A stretch of 64,000 nucleotides of DNA from Schizochytrium sp. TIO01 (lineage: Eukaryota > Sar > Bigyra > Thraustochytrida > Thraustochytriidae), in assembly GCA_004764695.1 (NCBI GenBank), contig SMSO01000037.1, positions 4,772,337-4,836,336 of the forward strand. The letters are read 5' to 3'. Positions within the stretch are counted from its first letter, which is position 1. Every line of letters starts with the position of its first letter. Made by a program: the position numbers and the translations under genes. The notes under the pieces are model-generated. The model was not told the DNA's origin and did no database searches. It saw only the letters and a list, made by a program, of their open reading frames with translations. Below, piece by piece: positions 30,582 to 41,084 of this stretch.

Positions 30582-31235
30582 TTACTCGAAGGGGAGCTTG
30601 TCAATCGTGAAGTCCTTACGGTCTAGTGCAGCCTGATAAGCGACCCACTCATAGAACAGAATCTTGCCTCCATTGTTACGATCAAGGCTGTGGAATAGAA
30701 TTGTGGCGCTTTCATCACTAAGCTCACGACCAAAGATTTCCTTGCTATGAGCTTTCATTTCCTCGTAGCTAATGCGGCGATCACCGTCATCATCAATACC
30801 CTCAAACTTATGCCACAGCTTAGTGAAGTAGTCAAGGTAACCGAAGAAGTCACGGAACTCGTGCTTTGAGATAAAACCATTGTTGTTACGATCGATACAC
30901 TGATAGGCACGCATTACTGCAGGCTTGTTATCATACTCAGGGAAATTCTCGACGATCATCTTGTCAATCTCTGCAAGCGAGCTGAAGTTGTTGCCGTTGT
31001 AATCACAGAGACGCCACAGCTCGTCAAGTTTATCTTGAGCAGGAGGGTAATCAATCTTGCCAACAGACATTTCGCGACGCTTCTCACCAATGAACTTTTG
31101 AGCGATCTTAAGCATTTCGTTAATTTGTGCCTGCTGAGCTCCGTCATTGTAGTCCCAAGCCGCAGCAAGAGACTCCTTGAAGTCATCCATACTGGTGGAG
31201 ATTTCACCACCGGACGAAGAAGCACCGGCGCCCAT
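30582..31235 (-). CDS. Calflagin-like EF-hand calcium-binding protein, predicted N-myristoylated
   Basis: 217 residues from the ATG at 31233-31235; the frame reaches upstream only to a TTG. The N-terminus MGAGASSSGG fits the myristoylation pattern (Gly2, Ser6), suggesting membrane attachment. Four EF-hand loops are visible: 78-89 (DYNGNNFSSLAE), 115-126 (DRNNNGFISKHE), 148-159 (DDDGDRRISYEE) and 185-196 (DRNNGGKILFYE). The second and third have the best ligand sets; the fourth has Gly and Lys at usually polar positions. Overall arrangement, including ENFPEYDNKPAVMRAY between loops one and two, recalls the flagellar calcium-binding calflagins of kinetoplastids. A role in flagellar or membrane calcium signalling is inference. 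EF-hand identity is secure. Confidence 0.88.
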   Translation of the reverse strand: MGAGASSSGGEISTSMDDFKESLAAAWDYNDGAQQAQINEMLKIAQKFIGEKRREMSVGKIDYPPAQDKLDELWRLCDYNGNNFSSLAEIDKMIVENFPEYDNKPAVMRAYQCIDRNNNGFISKHEFRDFFGYLDYFTKLWHKFEGIDDDGDRRISYEEMKAHSKEIFGRELSDESATILFHSLDRNNGGKILFYEWVAYQAALDRKDFTIDKLPFE

Positions 31236-33768
31236 GTTTATAAAGCGCAAGAAGTCTAGGAAGGGAACTGCAGAGGATACTCTGTTTCCAAGGTTTACTT
31301 TTAGTTTGCTAAGTTTGCGATTTGCTATTGCCGCTGCGATTATTGGCTCTTTCTGACTTTATACCATGTCGTCACCTATACCCGAAGCTAGCTGATATGA
31401 GATGCAGAGCAACTGGTTGTGCAGTCACACATATAACAGTTAGAAAACAAAATCAATTATTTGGTCCTGAACTGCACATACCCATTCAACGGATCTCTTG
31501 TTTGCTAAATGTGCTGATTCCACCTATCAAATGTTAATACCTATAACCCAGTAGTAATAAGATTAATGGTAATAGTAGTAGTGCTCGCAAAGCTTTCGAC
31601 CCAAGCAAGAGAATGCGCTACTAGCCGGTGAAAACCACCTCTTCAGTCTCCTCTATGAATCAACTTTTCGTAATTCAATCATGACTGACTGTACCAGTCA
31701 GCCGCTTGCCAAATACACCAAGAGCAATGTATGCAAAATGTTAGACAAAAGAATACGCTAAGTGACTTTGTAGAGAGCAGTTATTCAGCGTAAACGAGTT
31801 TGATTCTATTAAATGGAGACACACATCTTTGGGAAGGTATTACTTTAGAAGGTACACATAAAAACAGGATGCATGTCCTGGGGTGGCTTTTCGAAACTGA
31901 GGGGTTATATTTGAAGCGCTACAATCTAACCTTGCTTCCTGGATCTTCTTTAAAATTTGTGTGAATGCTCTTTTCCAAAGACAGCTGTATGAACTTACCG
32001 AAAAAAAAATTAAATAATAATAAATAATAAAAAGAGATTGTCAGGTTGACTTATGCTACTGTTATAGATGAAGCACCACCTCTGATGCTGTAACCATGCT
32101 GTAACCCTCTAAAAGTTATTAGATCTATTCTTCCATATAATGGATTTGACAAGAACGTTGTGGACGTTTTTTAAAGGCGTCCCTTGCAGCAAGAACTCTT
32201 CAAAAGAAAGGGTATGGTTTCCCAAGGACACAGTTACAAGTATGGATCGCGAATTCCCAACACTTTTTATTATCAAGAACGGCTCAGCCTCGCTAGTAGA
32301 GTCACTTTGCTACCTGGCTTGACTGTAAGCAAACGATGGCGTTGTAAACGAAATGCTTCCTCTGAACTAAGTAATTTGTTCGTTAAGAGACGCGAAGTTT
32401 AGTTGAATTGTTAATGGCCAAGAAATGGGGACATAATTGCGAATCATCTTAACAGACAATTCTAAAGTTGTTTTTTTAAAACGAATGTCAAGGGTTATGT
32501 TATTTACTCTGTCTCTTTCAATGAATAACTGCTGGTATTCGATTGGCTTCCTTGCACTTGTTAAGGAAGAAGATGTGAGGTCTGAGGTTTTTAGACATTC
32601 ACACTATACAAGGCTAATTCAACCAATCAAGCAATCAATCATTATTAGCAATACGTAAGATCACATGAGCAAACATCTTTGCGACCAAGATATATAAATG
32701 AAATATGATATGTTAAAATGAACATAATGAATAACCAAGCTACCGCTTCCTAAATACGCCCAAGACAGTCTAATCTTAAGTCTGAATTTGAAACGAGGTC
32801 ATTGTATAAAACTAGAGTTCCTCAGCCGACTTGGACATTATCGCACAAGCTGGAACCTTGTGATACCAGAAACCGCCTACTTTGCTTTAAAAACTTTGGT
32901 TGTCACAATATTCTATGTTCACCTCTTTATTTCTCTGTTTCGCTCCCTCAGATAAAATTACAAATTGCATTTACACGAATCATGTAGTGGTACTTTAAAT
33001 ATCATTACTCTTCTTAATCAACGAAACCTTATAAACATCTTCACTCTTCGCTTAGCTTTCTACGCAGCCTAGGTTATGCGCAGGAATTTCGAAGAGTTCA
33101 GGCTCGCAGAGTTTTCGATTGTGAAGGAGTTCGGCGAGATGGTTCGGCTGCAAGTTTAGAAGGCAGCACAGGCAAATGATAGCAGCCAGAGCCCAACTCA
33201 CGTACGAGAACACTGAACACAGGTAGCATGAGAGCTGCCAGGAAATTTAACTTATCGTAGGTCTTGGTAACAGTGCTCTCATACTTTTCTGAAACCTGTC
33301 AGGATGGTCAAAGAGAGTTTTCACAGTCTGTCTTGTGAGGCGCTGGGAAAACACAAACCAGAATAAATTGGTATGAAATAGCGGCCATGAAGCTTCGCAC
33401 GAATAATTTGTGTACCATTGCAAATTAGCCGATGACATATGAATGTTTTCATTATTTGAGAGCAGTTTAAGATTTGGTGTGACATGGAGATTGCAACCAT
33501 AATCGATTAGAAATCCTGCCGAGGCTGAACTGTACTGGCTTTGAGGCAGATTTGAGAGAGTTTATCGTCAGGAGTTAAAGACAAAGAACCAGGAAAAGGT
33601 CCAGCTCCTGTAGGGTGCTGTAGGATGTGTAGGAACGGTAAGACCTCTTGAATTTGGTGTCGAGAATTGACGTCATCGTTTTTTGGTGGACTGCCCATGC
33701 TGTTTCGACTGCTTGCTAGGACAGACAGTATGTTGGTGATCAATTGGATTGCAAAGAGAGCGTGCTTC

Positions 33769-34227
33769 TGTCAAGAACCTGTAATTCTCTTCAGCATGGT
33801 TTGATAGTCCACAATGTGAGCGTTTGTCTGTTCGAGAAATTTGTTGTTGTGCTCCCCCAGGATCGATGTTTTGAGATGTAGGTCGTCTTTGACGCTTGAA
33901 CAAACGTTTTGTTCGGGAGAGATGAAAAGATTTTGCTTGTAGATGCGTGGGTTCAGTGATGTGAGTAAGGTATTCACTGTCTGAACCAATGTATTGACTT
34001 GTAACTTCCAGGCCGGTCTCGCGTAAGTCTTGGTATAGATTTTTCTTATAGTGTTTTAGGCGCACTGCTTGGACGTAGATTGCATTTGTTTGTGGACCCT
34101 TGCGATTAAGACGTGGTAGAAGGTTCATGAGATACAAATAAACCTATAACGAAATTCCCGTGGATAGCAGGTCGTTCTGAAGGTTTCGTAGTTCAATGAG
34201 ACAGCTTTTTAGTTTTGTTTCGTTCAT
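33769..34227 (-). pseudogene. Disrupted coding-like relic with helical segment
   Basis: On the minus strand an ATG at 34225-34227 opens MNETKLKSCLIELRNLQNDL and stops after 27 codons. The same frame then resumes with a basic helical stretch (VRLKHYKKNLYQDLRE). A neighbouring frame continues with a convincing helical stretch, LVQTVNTLLTSLNPRIYKQN followed by HNNKFLEQTNAHIVDYQTML, ending at a TGA at 33769-33771. One stop and one frame change interrupt it. It may be a pseudogene or a gene with tiny introns. No family is recognised. Confidence 0.3.
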
Positions 34228-34343
34228 ACCATTTAAAGAATGATCAAGATATTTCCAATAGGAGTGCTTCTTTTTTTTAAAGGTTCTTCAGACCGGGTGG
34301 TTTTTCGGTTTTTTTTTAAAGTTGCAACCAGGCTACCCGTCCT

Positions 34344-34592
34344 TCAATTGCTCTGATTGATACACCATAAATGTGGAGCATCTTTTCCAAATTCTGGACC
34401 AGCTTGAACCCTGGGTAGAGTGAAAAGTGCACGATCCAATTGATGTTGTTGTTTAGCATCAGTTGTAGCTTCAATGTCTTCAGGACTGCATTCATAGCCC
34501 ATCATGTGCTTTATCACAGTACTCGACCAGGAGTCCCAGTTGCCTCCGTCTTCTTCAAGGGCGCATGTCATAGGAACCCTCCTTATCCTGCT
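34344..34592 (-). pseudogene. Possible Gag-like retroelement fragment
   Basis: A short minus-strand frame includes LEEDGGNWDSWSSTVIKHMM followed by an acidic helical stretch. The spacing of the two Trp residues and the following Asp-rich helix resembles the start of copia-type Gag proteins. No protease, integrase or reverse transcriptase and no LTR is seen nearby. The resemblance is weak. Confidence 0.2.
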
Positions 34593-36170
34593 GCTTAAGT
34601 TGTCGTGGGTACGGTCCTTGCTTCTTGTCGAGGATCGTAAGCGAGACTTTTCTCTTCTTTTCAAGGTTAAAAAAAGAACTTCGTGTCAGTTCTCAGGTCC
34701 CTGCATCACAAGAAACCTTGCGAAGCAAGCCAGCAGCTCTCATTTTCCCCTGTTTCTCTTGCTCTTCTTTTTCCATTCGTTTCACTCTATCGCAAAATAT
34801 ATAATTTGCCAGACACCCTTTGCAGGCCCCAATGAAGTCCAATTGGCGAAATTCGAGCTGCGCTGTTCGCACGAAATGGAAGGCCAATGTTCAATATCAT
34901 AGATAGTTACTCTAATATAATGTCAGGAAGATGCAGCCCAGGTCATTGCACTTGAACGGATTGTGTTACAGGGCACAAGGATCAAAATAGCATAGTAATA
35001 CCCAGATTAATGTGGTGAAATTTTTACATGATTTTGTCCTTTATAACGTTTAAAAAGAAGCAGCCTGAGGACAAATAGAGATATTAGTGATATGTGACTC
35101 TATCTAGCTAGAAAGAGCATAATAATTCTAAAGCCAAATTTCTAGTTTTTTGTTTTTTTTTTCCCAGTTTTTTTTTTTTTAAATAAAAAAGTTTTGTTTT
35201 TTTAAATTATGATAATAAGATAAACCCTACATAAACCATATGAGGTTTCGAGAATTGCATCAATTGTAGCCATGGAACTTCGAAATTCATACGTCGAATT
35301 CCATCGACTCGAAATGATATGGTCCTCGAGCTGTTTATCTGTGTTTTCTCGCTCGCGTCATTTTGGCGCATAGGAGAGGTTGAAAAGTACCGGCAAATAT
35401 ATGCGCGCCAAACTCCTTCATAGCAAGAGCTCAAGAAGCCAAAACAACCTCTCATTACCTCCAAAACTGTAACCCTCACTAGTCAGAGACACTGGGTTAA
35501 ATAAAATCTTGAGTGTGCTCAAAGTAGGCACTACCGATACTACCGATCTACCTCCATTTCAGATCTCCTATAATTTATTCCGTTGTGTTTTTCTAATTCC
35601 TGCTGACTCAGGAACTACTTGTGATGGCAGCCATTGGCGTTGAGAACGGGTCCATGCACGATTGAATAAATTAGAGAAGCAGGCTTTCCTTTATGGCGAC
35701 TCTAATCGACCAAAAAAGAGAAAGCTCTCCGACTTCGAAACTGTCATAGATGCGTAGTTTGTGAAGCGAGATATCGCCTTTATGACGACCATCATCCGCG
35801 TTGTTGCCGTGATCCCATATTGCGCCAACTTGAAGAAGCGCCACCGCAATCAATGACGCACAATGCCGCGCATTTGTGGAATTCCAAGACTGCCGTCATG
35901 AGCCTCCACGAAGCGATACGCCTCTGTTGAAGGCCAGATCTGCTAGTATACTCGGCGTCGCGAGTTCGAGTGGTCTTGAATGGAGCAAGGCGAACCTTAG
36001 CCGAGCACAATAACGTCATCAGAAGCAGCAACAGCGCGAGGAAGGATGCAAAGTCTCAGTGCTGCACGAGCAAAAGGCCATAAATGCATGATCAACAAAT
36101 TTAAGCACATGATCAACAAACGAATGCATCACCAAATGCACCGCGAGCGAGAGACAAGAACACGTAGATT

Positions 36171-36212
36171 ACCACCACCTTCACCACCACCACCACCACC
36201 ACCACCACGACC
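36171..36212. repeat. CAC/CCA trinucleotide run
   Basis: An imperfect run of CAC units, interrupted once by TTC, gives apparent Pro- or His-rich frames without other coding support. Confidence 0.85.
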
Positions 36213-36940
36213 ATCCAGTTCCTGCACGACTTCAGCTAAAGCTGTGGCTAGGAGGCAGAGAGTGGCATCAGAACAACTCGAAGTCAACTTGCCAAATTGA
36301 CTCGACAGGTGCCTCGCCAAAGCCAAAGAAGCCAAAGCAACGCCCAAAGACTCCTCCGATTGGCATTGAGAGAGAGTGTCATTCGTTCATTCTTCAGAGT
36401 CGCAAAATGTTACATTCGAAGAAAACCTTTCAGCAAAAGTATTGATTTAATTAATTGTTTCGTTGACGAGCAAATTCTTCGCCAGAACAGCCAATCAGTC
36501 AGTCAGTCAGTCAGTCTCTGGCAGCGAGAAAGGGTCGCCGGCTCCGGCAGCACGAGTGAAAGCGCCTCACAGAGCGAAGTCGAGCGAGCATTAGCAGGAG
36601 AGATTGGGCGCCAGGGCACAGAAATAAATAAATACCTTCGGTGGGCCTGAATTGCTGTTGATAAGTAATGAGAAAAAGTACATCGTGGGTGGGTAGGTAG
36701 GTATAGGGAGCCGTAGTCGCCAGCTAGGAGTTAAAAAGAAATAAATAACCAACTTTTGAACGAGAAAAAGGTTTTAGTTCGTGAGTGATGCGTAGAACTC
36801 GACTATGATGCACTAGAAGTGAGCTCTCGCTCGAGTCTGCGGGAATCGCTATGTCGACGTAGCACTTTGGTAGGGTCTCGTAGAGGCAAGGCGGGTAGGG
36901 GTGTTAAGGGAAAGCGGTAGGAAGGGATACTGTGATGACT

Positions 36941-36991
36941 TGAGTGAGTCATTTTCGCTCACTCATCATTGTGAGTGAATATATGAGTGAG
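36941..36991. promoter_or_regulatory. TGAGTGAG hairpin and bZIP-type TGAGTCA site
   Basis: TGAGTGAG (36941-36948) is perfectly complementary to CTCACTCA (36958-36965), giving an 8-bp stem with a 9-base loop. The first arm overlaps TGAGTCA at 36945-36951, the AP-1/Gcn4-class site. Further GTGAGTGA and TGAGTGAG copies follow at 36971 and 36984. The cluster lies 160-210 bp before the GPCR start, where a promoter is expected. Confidence 0.35.
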
Positions 36992-37149
36992 TTTGGAGGG
37001 GCTCAAGACTGCCTTGCCTGCCGGCAATAGCGGATGGCCTGTGCGGGTGGAGGTACACATCGGGGCCCGCGGACTGAATTTTGTTACTAGAACTGGGCTG
37101 TGTGGACCCTGGGAGGCCACGGTCCGGGTTTGGTCATCCTCGGGCCAAG

Positions 37150-38199
37150 ATGGGGGGGCTGGACAGTCTGCTTGTCTGCAACTCCACGGCGGTCGCCTTC
37201 CCGGAATACAACACCTATACGACGGCTGCGTTTGCACTGACGGGGCTGAGTTTTGGGGTGTGCGCGGGATGGCTCACAGTGCTAATTATGCTGCGGTCAA
37301 CACCAATTATGCAAATCTCGCAGTGGCATCTTCTGCTTGGGTACCTTCTGAGTTTCACAGCAATGAACTGCTCTGCGATTGTGCGTACCGAGAATTCTTA
37401 TGCTCCCTTTCACAATGCAAGCTGCATCGTGTGGGAATGGCTTGCTCACGTACCATTGTCATTTGTTCTTGCGATTCTCGCTGTGAAGGAGTTCCGTACG
37501 TGGCAACTCCGACGTAAGACGCGCAAATTGCAAAAGATGGACATGCCTCAGCTGTACATGATCATTTACCTGTGTACAAGTTTCATAATCAGCTCAACGA
37601 TTCTTGCGGCGTGGACTGGCACCAAACCACCTTATGTGGACCCGTGCTTAAATTACCAGTGCACAATGCATAGCCCCGCTGGCTTCTGGGCAATTATCTC
37701 ATTTCAGGCGCTTCAGCTCATTCTTCTCTTAACCGTTGCATATCAAGACTTTAATCAAGGAACCGTGGGTGGAGAAGGCATTGGTATCATTGTCACTACT
37801 ATTGCTATGATTATCTATTTTGCTATGGTACTGACAGCGACCCTGAGCAATCCGGACAGTCACTCTTCAAGCAATGACCTGAATGAGTCGAATGCCTTGG
37901 AGGCTTTCGTGAATGCATTGACGCTCTTTCTCGCTACAACCGTATCTCTGAGTAGCATTTTTGGACCAAAGTTGCGATATAGGAACAAATCACGTGACGA
38001 AATTATCAAGCTCTTTCTACAAAAGCGTTCAGGCTCCAAGGAATTTGGAAGCCGCCATTTCTCGGGGGAGAACTTAGATAGAAATCAGCATACCACTCGT
38101 ACTCTTACCCCACCTAGCAAAGACCATACCACACCATACCCGAGACCTAATGAGTCTCCTGACAGCAGTGTCGATGCAAACGCACTAGCTCAAGTGTAA
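37150..38199 (+). CDS. Class C (GABA-B-like) seven-transmembrane receptor lacking a Venus-flytrap domain
   Basis: 349 residues from the ATG at 37150; the frame extends upstream only to a TTG. A short N-terminus with a glycosylation site (NST near 11) precedes seven hydrophobic segments beginning about YTTAAFALTGLSFGVCAGWL. TM3 ends with the cytosolic FRTWQLRRK, matching the FxxxWRxxR pattern of GABA-B-type receptors. TM7 ends IFGPKLRYR, matching the class C FxPKLR motif. Cysteines at the start of TM3 and in the second extracellular loop could form the usual disulfide. The C-tail is polar with Thr/Ser/Pro. The large extracellular ligand-binding domain is absent, so ligand and signalling partners are unknown. 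Family call is good; orthology is not determined. Confidence 0.8.
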   Translation: MGGLDSLLVCNSTAVAFPEYNTYTTAAFALTGLSFGVCAGWLTVLIMLRSTPIMQISQWHLLLGYLLSFTAMNCSAIVRTENSYAPFHNASCIVWEWLAHVPLSFVLAILAVKEFRTWQLRRKTRKLQKMDMPQLYMIIYLCTSFIISSTILAAWTGTKPPYVDPCLNYQCTMHSPAGFWAIISFQALQLILLLTVAYQDFNQGTVGGEGIGIIVTTIAMIIYFAMVLTATLSNPDSHSSSNDLNESNALEAFVNALTLFLATTVSLSSIFGPKLRYRNKSRDEIIKLFLQKRSGSKEFGSRHFSGENLDRNQHTTRTLTPPSKDHTTPYPRPNESPDSSVDANALAQV

Positions 38200-39470
38200 T
38201 CTATATCCCACAATCTTGGGTTGTGTTTTTAGAGAGGATGGGAAGGCTGCTTGCCATGACGACATGAACCTGCCTCTGTTCTTATATCATTCATTCTATT
38301 GTCTTTTTTCTCTTTCCCCACTTTCTGGAGTGGAAAAGGCACGACGCAGCAGCCCTTAACTCTTGCCGCATATATCCTCGTTCGAATCAAAACAAACTCA
38401 AACTACTACTAGTATACTGCCGAAGTTTTTATCGGTACTGAAAAATTGAATCTAAAATTTCATCTTGTGTGTTATGCTTATATTTTGTAGATAGATCTCG
38501 GGGTGAGGTCGCCTTTCCGGTTTTCCCGATCTGCAAGTGCTCGTAGATTCAGGGCGTTCGTAACAACACCATCAACAGTTGTAAAAAAAAAAAAAAAAAG
38601 AGCACCAGCAAGGTCTATCTATTAAAGAAATCTTATCTTATATTTCTACAGCTGTTATATTAGTAGTGTTTGAAATATTTGTTCGAACATACAAAAGACG
38701 CGCTGTGCTTAAGTTGCGTTATTATACACAGCAAGATATTATACAGAGCAAGAGGACACTGCAGAGTAAGAGATCTTGAAATGTATAAATACTTGCTTCA
38801 TATTGCATATGCCTACACAATTGAACACACCCAGCATCTGAATCTAATCCTCTACTTCGGTACCAGCCCGGCAAAAGACGCGAGACAGGCGTCATCGCTA
38901 TAGCTCGTCTTAGTGGTAGTGTTTATTAATCTTTCATTTGTTTGTCCGTAAAGTTCGTTTGCCAGTCGTATTGTGTACGGTCAATAAGAGCTGTTTTGAT
39001 CCAATTTTCTTTGCGAAAGCACATCGCCCGGTGTTGCTAAAGTGGCATCGTTACTGTCGACTCCCAAGTGCCTCAAAATTCAGTCACATGCTGTCACTGC
39101 CCTACAATATTTATTGCTAAACCCTTACTGATGCAATATTTTCATTGTCTTCTGTACAAACACAGTACGTACACAGTGCAATAGGCTTTCAGGAAAGTCG
39201 AGGGGGGGAAACAGGGCTGCTACACAGTAAGAGTGTATCCATCTACCGGAAAATTCTTGCGCTGGCCGACTCCGTCCACCAAGAAGTACAGGCCTCGCGC
39301 ATAATCGAACTCGTAATGTCTCTAGGTATGTTTTCGACAGCTTTCAGTAGTAACGCAGGACCTTTTAGGCCTTTGGGACTCTAGAAATCCTCCAAAGTCC
39401 TACTTGTGCGATCCAAAATAGTCAAGCCTATCGCTTTCAATTTCTTCACTCATGATAGTCGCTAACGTAT
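38200..39470. other. Intergenic region between convergent genes
   Basis: Includes a poly-A tract at about 38583-38599. On the minus strand at 39220-39318 a 32-codon stretch (ARGLYFLVDG and FPVDGYTLTV) looks coding-like but lacks a start. It lies just downstream of RRP45 on the same strand and could be an exon or relic. Nothing else is recognisable. Confidence 0.35.
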
Positions 39471-40343
39471 TTAAAGGACCGTCGCCGACGAGTCATCAAT
39501 AAGCTTGCACAACTCTGCAGAGCGATCTGATGCCATCGCAACAAGGCGAGCCATCTGTGCCGCATCTAGTGCTGGTGAACCAAACTTGTGAACTCCACAA
39601 ATCTCCCGGTGTGCGTTAACAATAACCGTAAGTTTTCCGTCTTGAGCGAGTTCCTCGCGGTCCGTCGGATCTAGTAGAAAGAAGTTATCCTGATCCCGTG
39701 TGACCCCCGCAGATTCCTCATCAGAAGGTGCTTTGAAAAGCGCAAATGACACGCAAAGCGGCGTATGATGAATCGACAGGGGAACCGGTTCACGATCATC
39801 CAGGCTAAAGATACGCACAGACTCACCAATGACAGAGACATCAGGGCGACGATAATGGCAGAGGGCTCCAAATGCAGCAAGGCAACCGCAATCCACCACG
39901 TTTCCGCCATCGTTGAGGATGGTAACATCAACTTGAATACACCATACCTTGCGACCTGCCACGATGCAAAGTCCTTCAAGATCGATGGTTTTGGAATCCA
40001 AGAGTGCGTTTTCTAAAATTGTAGAGACTTCAGCGCTCTCGCGGGGACCGGCACCGCGGCGATTGTTGGCGTCCCAGTCCTCACGACCCATTGCGGAGAG
40101 GACGGTGTTGACACGGAGAAGTCCTTCGTTAGGTCGATCGGCCATGGGAGCCACAGGACTGGCGCTCACCACAGCCAGTGCTCGCGTGTCGCCAAGTCCG
40201 GCCTCACACTGGGCCTGGCCAGTGCTACGGTTGCGAACGACCCGGAGATCCACGTTGCGTCCCTGTGAGGCCTCCCGACCATCGCCGCGGAGACCACCCA
40301 GGCGACGGATGAAGTTACGCTCCACATTTGATTGAACGCTCAT
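39471..40343 (-). CDS. RRP45: Exosome core subunit Rrp45/EXOSC9 (RNase PH fold)
   Basis: 290 residues from the ATG at 40341-40343; the frame reaches upstream only through TTG. NVERNFIRRLGGLRGDGRE near the N-terminus and the block GGNVVDCGCLAAFGALCHYR followed by RPDVSV and PLSIHHTPLCVSFALF are diagnostic for Rrp45. The protein is one of six RNase PH-like subunits forming the ring of the nine-subunit exosome core, which threads RNA to Rrp44/Rrp6 in nucleus and cytoplasm. Eukaryotic ring subunits are generally catalytically inactive. The length resembles the yeast protein, without the long C-terminal tail of animal EXOSC9. It is divergent from the Dus gene across about 740 bp. Confidence 0.92.
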   Translation of the reverse strand: MSVQSNVERNFIRRLGGLRGDGREASQGRNVDLRVVRNRSTGQAQCEAGLGDTRALAVVSASPVAPMADRPNEGLLRVNTVLSAMGREDWDANNRRGAGPRESAEVSTILENALLDSKTIDLEGLCIVAGRKVWCIQVDVTILNDGGNVVDCGCLAAFGALCHYRRPDVSVIGESVRIFSLDDREPVPLSIHHTPLCVSFALFKAPSDEESAGVTRDQDNFFLLDPTDREELAQDGKLTVIVNAHREICGVHKFGSPALDAAQMARLVAMASDRSAELCKLIDDSSATVL

Positions 40344-41084
40344 GGCGCCAACTTGACACAACGACAGGCAAAGCGACGCACTGCACACCAAAAACCGGCA
40401 CTAAACGCGGGATCGAGGCCGAAGAAGCAGATAGCGGTAATAAGAGATCTGCCAGGTTATCGTCGTCTGCTTACTGCTTGCCGCGCTCGAGCTTGGCCTA
40501 CTCTGGCGCCAGTTCGACTGGCTGTAAGCTCTACTCCCGGCACAGTTTCCTCTTCTATATACCTTTCCTATTCTCCACTTGCCCTTCTCTATAACCTACA
40601 GTGTGATCTTTATATCCTACAGTGTGATCTTTATATCCTACAGTACCTAAGGTACGTCATTTCTTTCCATGCTAAACAATGCTGCTTTTTATTAGCCTTT
40701 TGACATTTTAGTAGGTAGGTAGACCCATGCTCTCGGAAAACCTCAGAATGAGACCGATGCGTTCTGACACGAAACAGCGTATTTTTTCAAACCCTTCAGA
40801 AGTTAAAGTCTTCCATTCTGCTGAGTAGTCCTGCCCAAGCTTCGGATTGAAAATCAATTTGAGAAGCGAGATGGAGGAAGGCGAAGAAGCCCGCACGGCA
40901 CCGTGGATGTGGTATAATGAAAAATAAGAAGAAAAAAATTACACTTACTCTTTATAGTGAACAAGGGTGCAAAGAAGGAATAGGGCCCATCATAAAAAGA
41001 GTGTAGTTGGTGGAGCGGAGCGATAAAACCTGGAGCACCAAAACGGGAACGAAGAACTGCGCAAAGCAGATCTTGAGACCGTGG
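40344..41084. other. Divergent promoter region between RRP45 and the Dus gene
   Basis: Contains a 21-bp tandem repeat (40595-40644) and a GTAGGTAGGTAG motif at 40711-40722. No coding frame is convincing. It probably holds both promoters. Confidence 0.45.
40595..40644. repeat. 21-bp tandem repeat, about 2.4 copies
   Basis: The unit CCTACAGTGTGATCTTTATAT starts at 40595 and 40616, and a third partial copy (CCTACAGT) starts at 40637. Confidence 0.9.

Larger units (their letters stand above)
31236..37149. other. Long intergenic region with relics and simple repeats
   Basis: Nearly 6 kb without an intact recognisable gene. It contains poly-T/A stretches near 35145-35205, a CAC run at 36171-36212, a GTCA run near 36493-36515, the minus-strand relics at 33769-34227 and 34344-34592, and a hairpin with a TGAGTCA site upstream of the GPCR gene. 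Other short frames show no features. Confidence 0.4.

Noticed and set aside
36046-36300. ATG-initiated Pro-rich 84-codon frame
   Set aside because: Driven by the CAC run; the opposite strand is equally open as poly-Gly.
36987-37517. 176-codon frame overlapping the GPCR start
   Set aside because: Starts at GTG and shadows the 7TM gene in another frame.
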